The notes: a model not told the origin generated them from the letters alone. Positions 35,391 to 44,480 are shown, counted from the stretch's first letter. The stretch is DNA of 64,000 nucleotides from Pseudomonas lalkuanensis (GCF_008807375.1 NZ_CP043311.1:2832001-2896000), one strand, 5' to 3'. Program-made: numbers and translations.

Positions 35391-36682
35391 GCAGCATCAG
35401 AGCCAAGGATCGCGATGCGGTCATCCAGTCCCTGCGCGCTGGCGTAGTGCCGCGTGCAGGTCAGCACCTGATTCAGGTGGGGCGCGTTGGGGAATTCGAG
35501 GCACTCATCCGTGACGTGGAGCGCCTCGCGGATAGTGGCTCCGCGTTCCGGGTAGTGATTGGCGAGTATGGGGCGGGCAAGACGTTCTTCCTCAATCTGG
35601 TGCGATCGATTGCGATGGAGCGCAAGCTCGTCACCATGCATGCGGACCTGAACCCGGATCGCCGCCTACATGCCACTGGCGGTCAGGCTCGTTCGCTGTA
35701 TGCCGAGCTGGCCAAGAACCTGTCCACCCGAACCAAACCCGATGGCGGCGCTCTGCAGGGAATCGTCGAGAAGTTCATCGCACAGGCAAAGACCGAGGCC
35801 AAGGCGACTGGACAAGACAGTGAGGCGGTGATTCGTGAGCACCTCGCTCAACTTACGGAGATGGTCAACGGTTACGATTTCGCCGATGTGATTGCTGCTT
35901 ACTGCAAAGGCTTCGAAGAGGGCAACGAGCAGCTCAAGGCAGATGCGATTCGCTGGTTGCGTGGCGAGTTCACCACCAAGACTGATGCCCGTGCTGCGCT
36001 GGGCGTGCGAACCATCGTCGACGATGCATCGGTTTACGATCAGCTCAAGCTGCTCGCGCGGTTCGTTCGGCTGGCAGGTTTCGGTGGCTTGATGGTGTGC
36101 CTCGACGAACTGGTCAACCTGTACAAACTGTCCAATACGCAAGCACGCAACGCCAACTACGAGCAGATCCTGCGCATTCTCAACGACTCCTTGCAGGGCT
36201 CTGCGGAGGGGCTTGGCTTCGTGCTAGGCGGTACGCCCGAGTTCCTCATGGATACCCGCCGCGGGCTCTACAGCTACCCGGCTCTGCAGTCGCGCCTGGC
36301 GGAAAACAACTTCGCCAAGTCGGGGCTGGTGGATCTTTCGGGGCCGGTGATTCGTCTGGCCAGCCTGACGCCTGAAGACTTCTACGTGCTGTTGCAGAAG
36401 TTGCGCCATGTCTATGCAGCAGGCGAGAGCGAGCGCTATCTGCTGCCCGACGAGGCATTGCCGCTGTTCATGGCCCACTGTAATCAACGCTTGGGGGAGG
36501 CCTACTTCCGCACCCCGCGGACGACCATCACCGCATTCATCAACCTGCTCGCGGTGCTGGAGCAGAACCCAGGGGCTGATTGGCGACCCCTGCTGGGTGC
36601 GGTAGAGATTGCACAGGATCGAGGCGGTGAGTCCGATACCCAGGTGGATACCGATGATGAGCTTGCCACCTTCCAACTCTGA
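35387..36682 (+). CDS. sngB: Shango SngB-like P-loop ATPase (BrxD-like)
   Basis: A 431-aa ATPase resembling the DUF2791/BrxD family. Walker A is GEYGAGKT (residues 59-66). Walker B lies in GLMVCLDELVNL, and the GFVLGGTPEFL block follows as a sensor-like strand. It overlaps the TerB gene by 4 bases and its 3' end overlaps the helicase gene by about 29 bases, so translation of the three is coupled. In BREX, BrxD works with an Lhr-like helicase (BrxHI); in Shango an equivalent ATPase is paired with a TerB protein and helicase. No BREX methylase or PglZ is present, which favours Shango. Confidence 0.82.
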   Translation: MSSIRAKDRDAVIQSLRAGVVPRAGQHLIQVGRVGEFEALIRDVERLADSGSAFRVVIGEYGAGKTFFLNLVRSIAMERKLVTMHADLNPDRRLHATGGQARSLYAELAKNLSTRTKPDGGALQGIVEKFIAQAKTEAKATGQDSEAVIREHLAQLTEMVNGYDFADVIAAYCKGFEEGNEQLKADAIRWLRGEFTTKTDARAALGVRTIVDDASVYDQLKLLARFVRLAGFGGLMVCLDELVNLYKLSNTQARNANYEQILRILNDSLQGSAEGLGFVLGGTPEFLMDTRRGLYSYPALQSRLAENNFAKSGLVDLSGPVIRLASLTPEDFYVLLQKLRHVYAAGESERYLLPDEALPLFMAHCNQRLGEAYFRTPRTTITAFINLLAVLEQNPGADWRPLLGAVEIAQDRGGESDTQVDTDDELATFQL

Positions 36683-38867
36683 GTCCGCAGGCTTCGAGTT
36701 ACTCGAACCAAGAATCCAGCGCTGGATATGGTCAGAGGGCTGGACTTCACTGCGGGACGCCCAGGAACGCGCTATCCCCGCGCTCCTGGGGGCAGACCAA
36801 GATGTCATCATCGCGGCCGCGACGGCAGCTGGGAAAACCGAGGCTGCCTTCCTGCCCATCCTTACCAATCTCCTGCAGGATCAGGACTCAATCGGGGCGG
36901 TGTTGTACATCAGCCCCCTGAAGGCACTGATCAACGATCAGTGGGACCGCTTGACCAGGCTTTGCGATGAGCTCGAACTGCCTGTCATCGCCTGGCATGG
37001 GGATATCTCGGCAAGCCGTAAGCATCGCTTTCTCAAATCTCCGGAAGGCATTCTGCTGATCACACCGGAGTCACTCGAAGCGCTGTTTGTGAACCGGGGA
37101 ACCAGCCTCGCAGGGTTGTTTGCGAACCTGCGGTACCTGGTGGTGGATGAACTGCATGCCTTCATAGGCAGCGAGCGAGGCAAGCAGTTGCAGTCCCTGA
37201 TGCATCGCGTGGAAACGATCATTGATCGCCCGCTGCCCAGGGTTGGACTTTCGGCCACGCTGGGCGACATGACGCTGGCTGCAGCCTTCCTGCGTCCAAA
37301 CGCCCCCCATCATGTGTCGGTGATCGAGTCCAAGGGGAGTGGGCAGGTGCTGAAGGTTCAGATTCGGGGATATGCGGAATCCCGACAGGACTTCTCGGTA
37401 CCACCTGAAGGCGAAGAGGTGTTTTCCGCGGACCATGCCATCGCAGAGCACCTCTTCCAGGTGTTACGAGGCAGCAACAACCTCATCTTTCCCAACAGTC
37501 GCGCCCAGGTAGAGTGGTTTGCCGACAACCTGCGACGACGGTGTGAGCAGGGTGGGGTGCCGAACGAGTTCTGGCCGCATCACGGGAGCTTAGCTAAGGA
37601 CATTCGAGAGGAAACGGAAAAGGCACTGAAAGTCGGCGGCCAACCCGCCACTGCCGTTTGCACCACGACCTTGGAGCTTGGGGTGGACATCGGCAGCATC
37701 AAGACGGTGGCGCAGATCGGACCACCGCCATCGGTTGCCAGCCTGCGCCAACGCCTGGGTCGATCCGGTCGCCGCCCGGGCGAGGCGGCGATTCTCCGTA
37801 GTTACTGCAAGGAGCGTCAGTTGGACGATGGCTCGCCATTGTCCGATCGGTTGCGCCAGGGCTTGGTGCAAAGCATCGCCATGATCCGGCTACTGATGCA
37901 GGGATGGTTCGAACCACCCCGCGTTCAGGGCCTGCATTTGTCGACGCTGGTACAGCAATGCCTCTCGATGATTGCTCAGCGAGGAGGTGCAACAGCAGCA
38001 GATATCTGGAACACGCTGATTCGGAGTGGTCCCTTCGCCGGGTTGGAGCAGGGCAGCTTCTTGAGTCTGCTTCGTTCTCTTGGCGAGCGTGATTTGATTG
38101 CCCAGACGGCGTCAGGCCTGTTGCTGCCCGGCGTACTGGGGGAGCGGATGATTAATCACTACGACTTCTACAGCGCCTTCGTGAGCAACGAGGAATTTCG
38201 CCTGGTGTGCGATGGCAAAGCATTGGGAGCGTTGCCCGTTTCCCGGCCGCTGACAGTCGATCAGCGCATCATTTTCGCCGGGCGACGCTGGCGCGTCACG
38301 GATGTGGATACCGAGGCCAAGGTCATTGCCGCGAGGCCGGATCCGGGAGGGGCTCCTCCATCCTTCGACGGGCTTGGCGCGCGCGTACATGGCCGAGTCA
38401 GGCAAGAGATGAAGACGGTCTTGCTCGAGACTGATGCTTACCCCTATCTCGATACCACCGCCCAAGAGCTTCTGGCTCAGGCGCGCGGCACCTTTTCGGA
38501 GCTGGGGCTGGCGCATTCGAGCATGACGGAAAGCGGAGGCAAGACTTACCTGTTCACCTGGCAAGGCGATTGGACGAACGATGCGCTGGCCATCTTGCTA
38601 ACGCATACCGGAGTGCCCAGTGAAAACGCCGGTTTGGTCATTGAGGTCGAGGGGGGGCGGGCATCGCTTGAGAGCAGTCTGCGCGAGATTGCCGGGTGGG
38701 ACGGTATTGATGAGTCCACTATTCTTGCCGACGTGCAGAACATGGTGCAGGAGAAATGGGATTGGGCACTCCCGCCCGCGTTACTCATGCAGTCGTACGC
38801 CAGGATGCAACTGGATTTGGATGGCGCAAAGGCATTGGCTGTGAAGCTGTCGAGCAATCACGACTGA
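36654..38867 (+). CDS. sngC: Shango SngC-like DEAD/DEAH helicase
   Basis: A 737-aa superfamily-2 helicase of the Lhr/BrxHI type. Motif I is AAATAAGKTEA, motif II is VVDELHAF (DExH), motif III is LSATLG, and motif VI is QRLGRSGR, with the second RecA fold containing LIFPNSRAQVEWF and TTTLELGVDIG. A long C-terminal region follows. AGGTGG stands 6 nt before the ATG at 36654; a second ATG follows directly, and a frame to 36609 is also open. It overlaps the ATPase gene and is last of the three. It presumably remodels or translocates on invader DNA. Confidence 0.85.
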   Translation: MMSLPPSNSESAGFELLEPRIQRWIWSEGWTSLRDAQERAIPALLGADQDVIIAAATAAGKTEAAFLPILTNLLQDQDSIGAVLYISPLKALINDQWDRLTRLCDELELPVIAWHGDISASRKHRFLKSPEGILLITPESLEALFVNRGTSLAGLFANLRYLVVDELHAFIGSERGKQLQSLMHRVETIIDRPLPRVGLSATLGDMTLAAAFLRPNAPHHVSVIESKGSGQVLKVQIRGYAESRQDFSVPPEGEEVFSADHAIAEHLFQVLRGSNNLIFPNSRAQVEWFADNLRRRCEQGGVPNEFWPHHGSLAKDIREETEKALKVGGQPATAVCTTTLELGVDIGSIKTVAQIGPPPSVASLRQRLGRSGRRPGEAAILRSYCKERQLDDGSPLSDRLRQGLVQSIAMIRLLMQGWFEPPRVQGLHLSTLVQQCLSMIAQRGGATAADIWNTLIRSGPFAGLEQGSFLSLLRSLGERDLIAQTASGLLLPGVLGERMINHYDFYSAFVSNEEFRLVCDGKALGALPVSRPLTVDQRIIFAGRRWRVTDVDTEAKVIAARPDPGGAPPSFDGLGARVHGRVRQEMKTVLLETDAYPYLDTTAQELLAQARGTFSELGLAHSSMTESGGKTYLFTWQGDWTNDALAILLTHTGVPSENAGLVIEVEGGRASLESSLREIAGWDGIDESTILADVQNMVQEKWDWALPPALLMQSYARMQLDLDGAKALAVKLSSNHD

Positions 38868-38965
38868 CAGTCTGCACTAAAAACGGATTTGGCCGCGGAG
38901 GACTGATAGTACCTCGCTCGGAAGAACTGTCTGCCTCAGCTCATAAGCTCATATCGGTAATGCCC

Positions 38966-39052
38966 ATGCGAGAAATCAAGATTCCCTTCGGGGAGCGTGA
39001 CGGCGTTCTGTTTCGTGCCTTCGAGGTCGAGAGCGGTCTTGCCTGCGGCTGC
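38966..39052 (+). pseudogene. First ~29 codons of a CoiA-like gene, cut at the island junction
   Basis: From the ATG at 38966 the plus strand reads MREIKIPFGERDGVLFR, then AFEVESGLACGC. This strongly resembles the beginning of CoiA-like/zinc-binding proteins, in which GLACGC is followed by further CxxC motifs. Here homology ends abruptly at about 39050, where the glxA fragment of the other strand begins. The remaining frame to 39166 is antisense to glxA and meaningless. It lies 98 bases after the helicase stop and marks the right edge of the defence segment. Confidence 0.5.
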
Positions 39053-39282
39053 AGTAGGGTATCAATAGGATCGATCTCCTCTCCGATCCAGGCATCTGGA
39101 ATCAACCGGGTACCTGAAGAGCTCACCAGCGGGCCGGGTTCACAAGCGAGTAGAAGTAACCGATAGGTTTCATACCCGGTTTGCCGGTCGGCTTCAGCGA
39201 AGACGTCCAAAGGACCACAAGCGTCCAGAAGCTGAACCCCTGGCATGCCCAGGATAGCGAGAGTTACTTGGGGGCGGGACAT
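39050..39282 (-). pseudogene. Truncated GlxA-family (DJ-1/PfpI-AraC) regulator
   Basis: From the ATG at 39282 (AGGAG upstream) the product begins MSRPQVTLAILGMPGVQLLDACGPLDVF, the usual start of GlxA-type AraC regulators with an N-terminal DJ-1/PfpI domain. Homology runs through LIPDAWIGEEIDPIDTLL and stops at about 39050, after ~78 residues of an expected ~320. The frame then reads into unrelated island DNA to a stop at 38941. The DNA-binding C-terminal half is absent, so the gene is dead. It faces away from the HD-domain gene it probably once regulated. Confidence 0.8.
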
Positions 39283-39421
39283 GACGGCTCCTAATAAGGG
39301 GGCAGGGCGCACCAGGTCCGATACCGACTGACAATGGCAGGATATGACGTAACAAGTCAATTGATGCCATTTGCTTGGACACTCAGACTGGAGTCCTCAC
39401 TCACCCTCCCAGGATCTCAAC

Positions 39422-40063
39422 ATGACTAACACTATTGCTGGCATCCACGTGCCTGACAGTTCGATGGCCCGAGAAATCACCGCGCTGGTTCGGGACACTG
39501 CTTCGCCCCTTCTTTTCCATCATTCGAGCCGCGTCTTCTATTTCGCATCGCTTGCCGGTAAGCGACTGGGCTTGAAGTACGACGACGAACTTCTCTACGC
39601 GGGCTGCATGTTCCATGACATGGGTTTGACCCACCAGCACAGCAGCGATTGCTGCCGTTTTGAGGTCGATGGAGCGAACGCTGCGCGTGATTTTCTGGAA
39701 GGTCACGGGATCAACGAGCGCGATATCGAGCGTGTGTGGACTGCAATTGCGCTTCACACCACTCCAGGGATTCCCGAGCACATGCACCCGCTCATTGCAT
39801 TGGTTACCGCTGGTGTAGAGACCGATGTTCTCGGGTTGCACCATGAAGCACTCAGCGCTGACGACCGGGATGCCGTCGTTCTTGCACATCCACGTGGTGA
39901 GAACTTCAAGGAAGCCATCATCCAGGCGTTCTACAACGGCATCCGCCACAAGCCCCAAACGACATTCGGCAACGTAAAGGCAGATGTCATAGCCGACAAG
40001 GAGCCAGGCTTCCTAGCTGGTAACTTCTGCAGCATCATTCGCCAGTCCTGCTGGCCAAGCTAA
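39422..40063 (+). CDS. HD domain-containing protein
   Basis: A 213-aa metal-dependent phosphohydrolase-fold protein. The first His lies in LLFHHSSRVF; the HD pair is H65-D66 in MFHDMGL; an additional His follows in IALHTTPG; and VTAGVETDVLG carries the last Asp. Proteins of this type are close to cyanamide hydratase or YedJ-like enzymes, but the substrate is not determined here. AGGA is found 11 nt before the ATG. It is divergent from the truncated glxA-type regulator and followed by a strong terminator, so it is a single-gene unit. Confidence 0.85.
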   Translation: MTNTIAGIHVPDSSMAREITALVRDTASPLLFHHSSRVFYFASLAGKRLGLKYDDELLYAGCMFHDMGLTHQHSSDCCRFEVDGANAARDFLEGHGINERDIERVWTAIALHTTPGIPEHMHPLIALVTAGVETDVLGLHHEALSADDRDAVVLAHPRGENFKEAIIQAFYNGIRHKPQTTFGNVKADVIADKEPGFLAGNFCSIIRQSCWPS

Positions 40064-40066
40064 ATG

Positions 40067-40091
40067 AAAGGGGCCGCAATGCGGCCCCTTT
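40067..40091. terminator. Terminator after HD-domain gene
   Basis: AAAGGGGCCGC (40067-40077) and GCGGCCCCTTT (40081-40091) form a perfect 11-bp stem with a 3-nt loop, followed by GTTTTG. It lies 4 bases after the stop codon and also faces the convergent lysE-like gene, so it may work in both directions. Confidence 0.9.
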
Positions 40092-40133
40092 GTTTTGTGG
40101 ATTGGCTAAGGCGAATCTTCATGGCAAGTGCGA

Positions 40134-40754
40134 TCAGGCGAGTAGCTTTGCTCCCAGCCCGACGAACAAAGCCCCTACAGCCCGATTGAGAAGCAGCGCT
40201 TTCGTCTGGCTTGTCTTCAATTTCCGACCTAATGCTCCTGCAAACCAAACAACGCCACTCGCCCAGAGACCTGCAGTAACTGCAAAGTAAATTCCGAGCA
40301 CTAGATAGGCAGCGGGCTTATGAACACCTTCAGGATCGACAAACTGAGGGAAGAACGCGAGGTAGAACAAGATCACTTTCGGGTTCAGGACGTTTGTTAC
40401 GAAGGCCTGAGTGAACAACCTGCGATATGAAAGCGTAGCTTGCAAGCCACCGCCCTCCGCTGAAACCGAAGGTTTGCTTAGTATCAGCCTGGCGCCCTGA
40501 TAAGCAAGGTACAAGGCTCCGAGAATGCGTACAGCATCAAAGGCGGCTGGAACCGCCGCGATCAGTGCACTGAATCCTAAGGTGCTAGCAATCGTGTGAA
40601 CCAGACAACCTGCAGTGATACCCAGCGCCGAAATGAGGCCAGCCACCCTGCCGTGGGCAAGGGTGCGCCCGACAACATAGGCTGTGTCAGGCCCTGGGGT
40701 GGCATGGAGCACGATGACAGCGGTTGCAAAAAAAGGGAAATTGATGATATCCAT
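40134..40754 (-). CDS. LysE family exporter (RhtB-like)
   Basis: A 206-aa inner-membrane protein with about six hydrophobic segments and the LysE/RhtB motif TPGPDTAYVVGRTLAHG near the N-terminus. These proteins export amino acids or their derivatives. Other family marks are GALYLAYQGARLI and NVLNPKVILFYLAFFPQFV. The gene is monocistronic. No clear ribosome site is visible before the ATG. The substrate is not predictable. Confidence 0.9.
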   Translation of the reverse strand: MDIINFPFFATAVIVLHATPGPDTAYVVGRTLAHGRVAGLISALGITAGCLVHTIASTLGFSALIAAVPAAFDAVRILGALYLAYQGARLILSKPSVSAEGGGLQATLSYRRLFTQAFVTNVLNPKVILFYLAFFPQFVDPEGVHKPAAYLVLGIYFAVTAGLWASGVVWFAGALGRKLKTSQTKALLLNRAVGALFVGLGAKLLA

Positions 40755-40773
40755 GGACGATAACTTTACTCAG

Positions 40774-40804
40774 AAATAAAAATGCCACGAACAAGGTTCG
40801 TGGC
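40774..40804 (-). terminator. Terminator of alpha/beta hydrolase gene
   Basis: GCCACGAAC (40784-40792) pairs with GTTCGTGGC (40796-40804) around AAG. On the minus strand the stem is followed by ATTTTTATTT. It lies 15 bases beyond the hydrolase stop. Confidence 0.9.
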
Positions 40805-40818
40805 GTTAGATGGATCAA

Positions 40819-41700
40819 TCAGTTTATCGAGTCGCCCAGCACTTCAACGATCCGGTCAGCAATGTACTGGACGTGCGTCTCCAGTGCGAAATGCCCGGTA
40901 TCCAACAGCTCTACGACGGCATTCGGGTTGTCTCGCTTGAAGGCCTCGGCTCCTGGTGGGATGAAGAAAGGATCACCCTTGCCCCAGATAGCCAATGTCG
41001 GCACCTTGGTGTTTCTGAAGAACTGCTGGAACTCAGGATAGAGTTTCAGGTTGTTCTGATAATCATAGAACAAATCGAGCTGAATCTCTTTATTACCCGG
41101 CCGCTCAAGCAGAAGTGCATCGAGGTAGTAAGACTCAGGGGCAATCTGGCTAGGATCACTTACCCCCTCCACATACTGCCAGCGGGTCCCCTCCAGATGC
41201 AGAATTGCATCGTTGATGACTTGGCGGCTTTCCGGCAGGCCATCTTCCCAGTACTTACGGATCGGCGCCCAAGCCTCACCCAGACCTTCCAGGTAAGCAT
41301 TGCCGTTCTGGGAAATGATCGCACTGACACGCTCCGGATGTGCGAGAGCCAAGCGCAAACCAGTCGGCGCACCGTAGTCAAAGAAGTACATCGCGTAGCG
41401 CTTGAGGCCCAGCTTCTCGACGAAATCGCCGATCGTCTTACCGATCGCATCGAAGGTGTACACGTATTCCCGCTCGACTGGGACTTCGGTAAAGCCGAAG
41501 CCAGGCAGATCCGGAGCAATGATCCGATAACGGGACGCCAGCAGGGGGATCAGATCACGGAACTGGTGCGACGAGCTCGGGAAGCCGTGCAAAAGGAGGA
41601 GGACAGGAGCGTCAGGAGCACCGGCCTCTCGATAGAAGACACGGACGCCATCAGCTTCGGCGAATTTGAAAGCGACATTGGTGTGCTTGGACTGGGTCAT
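40819..41700 (-). CDS. Alpha/beta hydrolase (epoxide hydrolase/haloalkane dehalogenase-like)
   Basis: A 293-aa alpha/beta hydrolase. The oxyanion-hole motif is HGFP (38-41). The nucleophile elbow reads FFDYGAP, so the nucleophile is Asp108 as in epoxide hydrolases and haloalkane dehalogenases, not Ser. The catalytic His is in DTGHFALE near the C-terminus; WGKGDPF carries a charge-relay acid. The cap domain holds YWEDGLP and ESYYLDALLL. It is divergent from the CGNR regulator gene, with an inverted-repeat site between them, suggesting control by that regulator. Substrate not known. Confidence 0.87.
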   Translation of the reverse strand: MTQSKHTNVAFKFAEADGVRVFYREAGAPDAPVLLLLHGFPSSSHQFRDLIPLLASRYRIIAPDLPGFGFTEVPVEREYVYTFDAIGKTIGDFVEKLGLKRYAMYFFDYGAPTGLRLALAHPERVSAIISQNGNAYLEGLGEAWAPIRKYWEDGLPESRQVINDAILHLEGTRWQYVEGVSDPSQIAPESYYLDALLLERPGNKEIQLDLFYDYQNNLKLYPEFQQFFRNTKVPTLAIWGKGDPFFIPPGAEAFKRDNPNAVVELLDTGHFALETHVQYIADRIVEVLGDSIN

Positions 41701-41765
41701 TGCTCTAGCTCCTGTAACTGGTGTGGTTGGTTTTAGCGGTTACGCAGCTTCATTTTGCACAGCCT

Positions 41766-41799
41766 TTGTAACTAGTCAAATCATTTTTATAGGTTACAA
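41766..41799. promoter_or_regulatory. Likely operator between hydrolase and CGNR genes
   Basis: TTGTAAC (41766-41772) and GTTACAA (41793-41799) are a perfect inverted pair 20 bases apart, and related TGTAAC/GGTTAC half-sites occur at about 41713 and 41739. The repeats sit in the divergent promoter region, so they may bind the adjacent CGNR protein. Confidence 0.45.
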
Positions 41800-41826
41800 T
41801 CACTGTGGACACCCAAAGGAGGCCAT

Positions 41827-42414
41827 ATGACCCCCCCTAATCCTGCAGCGAACCTTCCGGCGCCCTACGTGCTGGCAGATCACCCGGCGCTCGACCTTCT
41901 CAATACTGTGATGATGGTTGACGGAAGAAAGACGGACCTTTTGAACAGTGATGAGCAAGCCTCTACATGGCTGGCTCAAGCTGGATTTGGTCCTGCATCT
42001 TTACCGTCAGCGAAAGGCGGAGTGCTCCTATCGAACCTCCGCACCCTGCGGGATGCGGTTGAAGTCCTTGTTCATGCACGGCGCGAAGAACGCGACGCCG
42101 ACCCTTCGGTGCTCAACAGTTTCTTGCGTGATGCCGTACCGCAGTTGAGATGGGGTATTCACCAACTAGAGCTGGATCGTTTTCATCACAAAGATGAAAC
42201 CAGCCGACAGCTCGCCAGGTTGGCGTACTCAGCAGCAAAACTGCTGGCGGAAGGTGATTTCAGTCTTGTCAGGAAATGCGAGAGCCCGGACTGTTCACTC
42301 ATGTTCTATGACCGAACCAAATCTCATAAGCGGCGCTGGTGCAGTATGGCCTTGTGCGGAAACCGTCATAAAGTGGCCGAGTTCCGAAAACGCCGCCAAG
42401 GCCAAGCGGGATGA
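41827..42414 (+). CDS. CGNR zinc finger / ABATE domain regulator
   Basis: A 195-aa protein with an N-terminal ABATE domain (LADHPALDLLNTV) and a C-terminal CGNR zinc finger: C-x4-C in CESPDCSLMFYD, then RRWCSMALCGNRHKVAEFRKR. This family usually acts as a DNA-binding regulator of small divergent enzyme operons. AAAGGAGG stands 7-8 nt before the ATG. It is divergent from the hydrolase gene and its 3' end stops one base before the convergent LysR stop. It probably represses or senses the substrate of the hydrolase. Confidence 0.9.
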   Translation: MTPPNPAANLPAPYVLADHPALDLLNTVMMVDGRKTDLLNSDEQASTWLAQAGFGPASLPSAKGGVLLSNLRTLRDAVEVLVHARREERDADPSVLNSFLRDAVPQLRWGIHQLELDRFHHKDETSRQLARLAYSAAKLLAEGDFSLVRKCESPDCSLMFYDRTKSHKRRWCSMALCGNRHKVAEFRKRRQGQAG

Positions 42415-42415
42415 A

Positions 42416-43303
42416 TCAGGTTGCCAGCAGTAGGCCTTGCAATGATTTGAAGGCCGGGGTGTTGTAGCCGGCACGCCAAACCAGCTGGGTCTCAATCTGC
42501 ATAATCGGATGCAGCGTCAGGTTGGTTGTGCCGCCGATCAGTTCTAGTACAGAACGCGGCACGATGCCAAAACAGGACCCGGCCGTCACACACGCCAGTA
42601 TTCCGTGATACGACCCAAGTTCCTGCACCTTCAAAGCTCGAAAAGGCTGCCCCTTCCCGCTGTTGAACCACTGCTCGGCGATTTGGCGGTAAGAACAGCT
42701 GAAGGCAAAGCCGCCTAGTGTCGTCAACGACACATCATCGGGCCCATTCACTACCGGATGACCTTCAGGCAACACCAATACGAGTTCTTCGGTGAAGACT
42801 GGGAGGCTCTCAATTTCAGGCGGGAACGGCTCTGCTTCCCAACGCCCATCCTTGAGGGAAGAGGGTTGTGCGACCAACGCACAATCCACACGCCGCTCCA
42901 TCACAGCATCAAGCATTCGCCCCGTCGGTCCGGTTGTAACGGTCAACTCCACCTCTGGATGCTCGCGGTGAAAGCGAGCCAGTTTCTGTGGCAGGCGACT
43001 GGCAGCAGTACTTTCCATTGTCCCTAGGCGCAAGGGGCCTGATGGGCTATCTGGGTGCATGGACTGCTTCGCTTGTTCTGTGAGTGCAAGGATCTGCTCA
43101 GCGTATAGAAGGAACTCTTGGCCACGCTCGGACAGTTTCATGCGTTTTCCATCACGCAGGAAAAGCTCAACACCCAGTTCGTCCTCAAGCTGCCGGATCC
43201 TGGTCGTGACGTTCGACTGCACGCGATTCAGGGCCGCGGCCGCTCGCGTCACGCTTTGCGCTTCCGCTACCGCACGAAATATTTCCAATACCGCCAGATC
43301 CAT
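42416..43303 (-). CDS. LysR-family regulator, divergent from nitronate monooxygenase
   Basis: A 295-aa LysR protein. The N-terminal wHTH reads AVLEIFRAVAEAQSVTRAAAALNRVQSN, and a linker helix and type-2 periplasmic-binding-like effector domain follow (PLRLGTMESTAASRLP start; GIVPRSV late). The start is at MDLAVLEIF, with GAGG 6-7 nt upstream. It is divergent from the nitronate monooxygenase-GST pair, which it likely controls; its closing residues overlap nothing. The N-V-Q-S-N recognition helix matches the CysB-unlike, PgrR/YafC-like group only loosely. Confidence 0.9.
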   Translation of the reverse strand: MDLAVLEIFRAVAEAQSVTRAAAALNRVQSNVTTRIRQLEDELGVELFLRDGKRMKLSERGQEFLLYAEQILALTEQAKQSMHPDSPSGPLRLGTMESTAASRLPQKLARFHREHPEVELTVTTGPTGRMLDAVMERRVDCALVAQPSSLKDGRWEAEPFPPEIESLPVFTEELVLVLPEGHPVVNGPDDVSLTTLGGFAFSCSYRQIAEQWFNSGKGQPFRALKVQELGSYHGILACVTAGSCFGIVPRSVLELIGGTTNLTLHPIMQIETQLVWRAGYNTPAFKSLQGLLLAT

Positions 43304-43411
43304 CAAGCACCTCAAATCTCTTGAAGAGAACGTGTTGTCAGAAATATTCTCTATGAGAGATATTAAGTCAAGCTCATGCTAGGGCCTGACGAGACAACAG
43401 AGGTAAACGCA

Positions 43412-44467
43412 ATGCCAAACCCGCTGCAGTCGCTTCTTGAGATCGAAATCCCCGTCATCCAGGCCCCCATGGTCGGGGTCTCAACGCCCAAACTGGCCGC
43501 AGCGGTTTCCAACGCAGGCGGACTGGGGTCAATCGGCGTTGGAGCCAGTTCGGTAGAGCAAGCCAGGGAAATGATCCGCGAGACCTTTAGGCTGACGGAC
43601 AAACCGTTCAACGTGAACGTTTTTTGTCATCGCCCCGCTGAGCGCGATGAGGATTTGGAGCAAGGCTGGCTTCGCGGTCTTGCACCTCTTTTTGCTGAAT
43701 ACGACGCTGATCCGCCAAGCTCGCTGAGAGAGATCTACACCTCCTTCGTAGAAGATGTACCGATGCTGCAGATGCTCCTGGAAGAGCGGCCTGATGTAGT
43801 CAGCTTCCATTTCGGTCTTCCTCCCCAGTCGATGATCAATGCACTCAATGCAGCCGGAATCGTGACGATGTGCTCAGTCACAAACCTCGATGAGGCGCAG
43901 TTGGCTGAGCGCGCTGGCGTGCATGTGCTCATAGCCCAAGGTATCGAGGCCGGGGGCCACAGAGGAGTCTTCGAGCCGGCGAACGATGATGCGATCGGTG
44001 TCATGGCTTTGGTTCGGTTGCTGACATCGCGATGCAAATTACCAGTGGTAGCGGCCGGCGGGATTATGGATGGGGCAGGGATCAAAGCTGCAATGACGCT
44101 CGGCGCCTGCGGTGCGCAGCTTGGCACAGCCTTTATCCTCTGCCCTGAGACATCCGCAAACGCTGCCTACCGGGAAGCAATGAAAAGCCATCGCGCCTAT
44201 CACACCCAGGTTACCAGTGTGATTTCTGGGCGACCTGCCCGGGGCATAGTCAATCGTAACTTCACGGATCTACCTTCGGAGCACGCCTCTATACCGGCAT
44301 ATCCCGTCACCTACGATGCCAATAAAGCTCTGAATGCCGCAGCAAACGCACAAGGTAATTTTGATTTCGCGGTGCAATGGGCGGGGCAGGGGGCTCCGCT
44401 TGCTAGGGAAATGCCAGCAGCAGCTTTGATCAAGTTGCTAGCGGCTGAAATCAACTGTGAGCATTGA
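43412..44467 (+). CDS. Nitronate monooxygenase (2-nitropropane dioxygenase family)
   Basis: A 351-aa FMN-dependent TIM-barrel protein. Motifs: [30 protein letters not shown] at the N-terminus, the [10 protein letters not shown] segment, GIEAGGHRG with the catalytic-region His, and the phosphate-binding [10 protein letters not shown] and [13 protein letters not shown]. Such enzymes oxidise alkyl nitronates or propionate 3-nitronate. The ATG at 43412 has GAGGT 7 nt upstream; an earlier in-frame ATG at 43376 lacks one. The next gene, a GST, begins 13 bases after its stop. Divergent from a LysR gene. Confidence 0.9.
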   Translation: MPNPLQSLLEIEIPVIQAPMVGVSTPKLAAAVSNAGGLGSIGVGASSVEQAREMIRETFRLTDKPFNVNVFCHRPAERDEDLEQGWLRGLAPLFAEYDADPPSSLREIYTSFVEDVPMLQMLLEERPDVVSFHFGLPPQSMINALNAAGIVTMCSVTNLDEAQLAERAGVHVLIAQGIEAGGHRGVFEPANDDAIGVMALVRLLTSRCKLPVVAAGGIMDGAGIKAAMTLGACGAQLGTAFILCPETSANAAYREAMKSHRAYHTQVTSVISGRPARGIVNRNFTDLPSEHASIPAYPVTYDANKALNAAANAQGNFDFAVQWAGQGAPLAREMPAAALIKLLAAEINCEH

Positions 44468-44480
44468 ACGAGGAGCGGGT

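Noticed and set aside
36224..36868. Minus-strand frame spanning the ATPase/helicase overlap
   Set aside because: No domain, no ribosome site, and the plus-strand genes overlap naturally.
32913..38867. Complete BREX system
   Set aside because: The ATPase and helicase resemble BrxD and BrxHI, but there is no PglZ, PglX-type methylase, BrxC or BrxA/B; the TerB protein fits Shango better.
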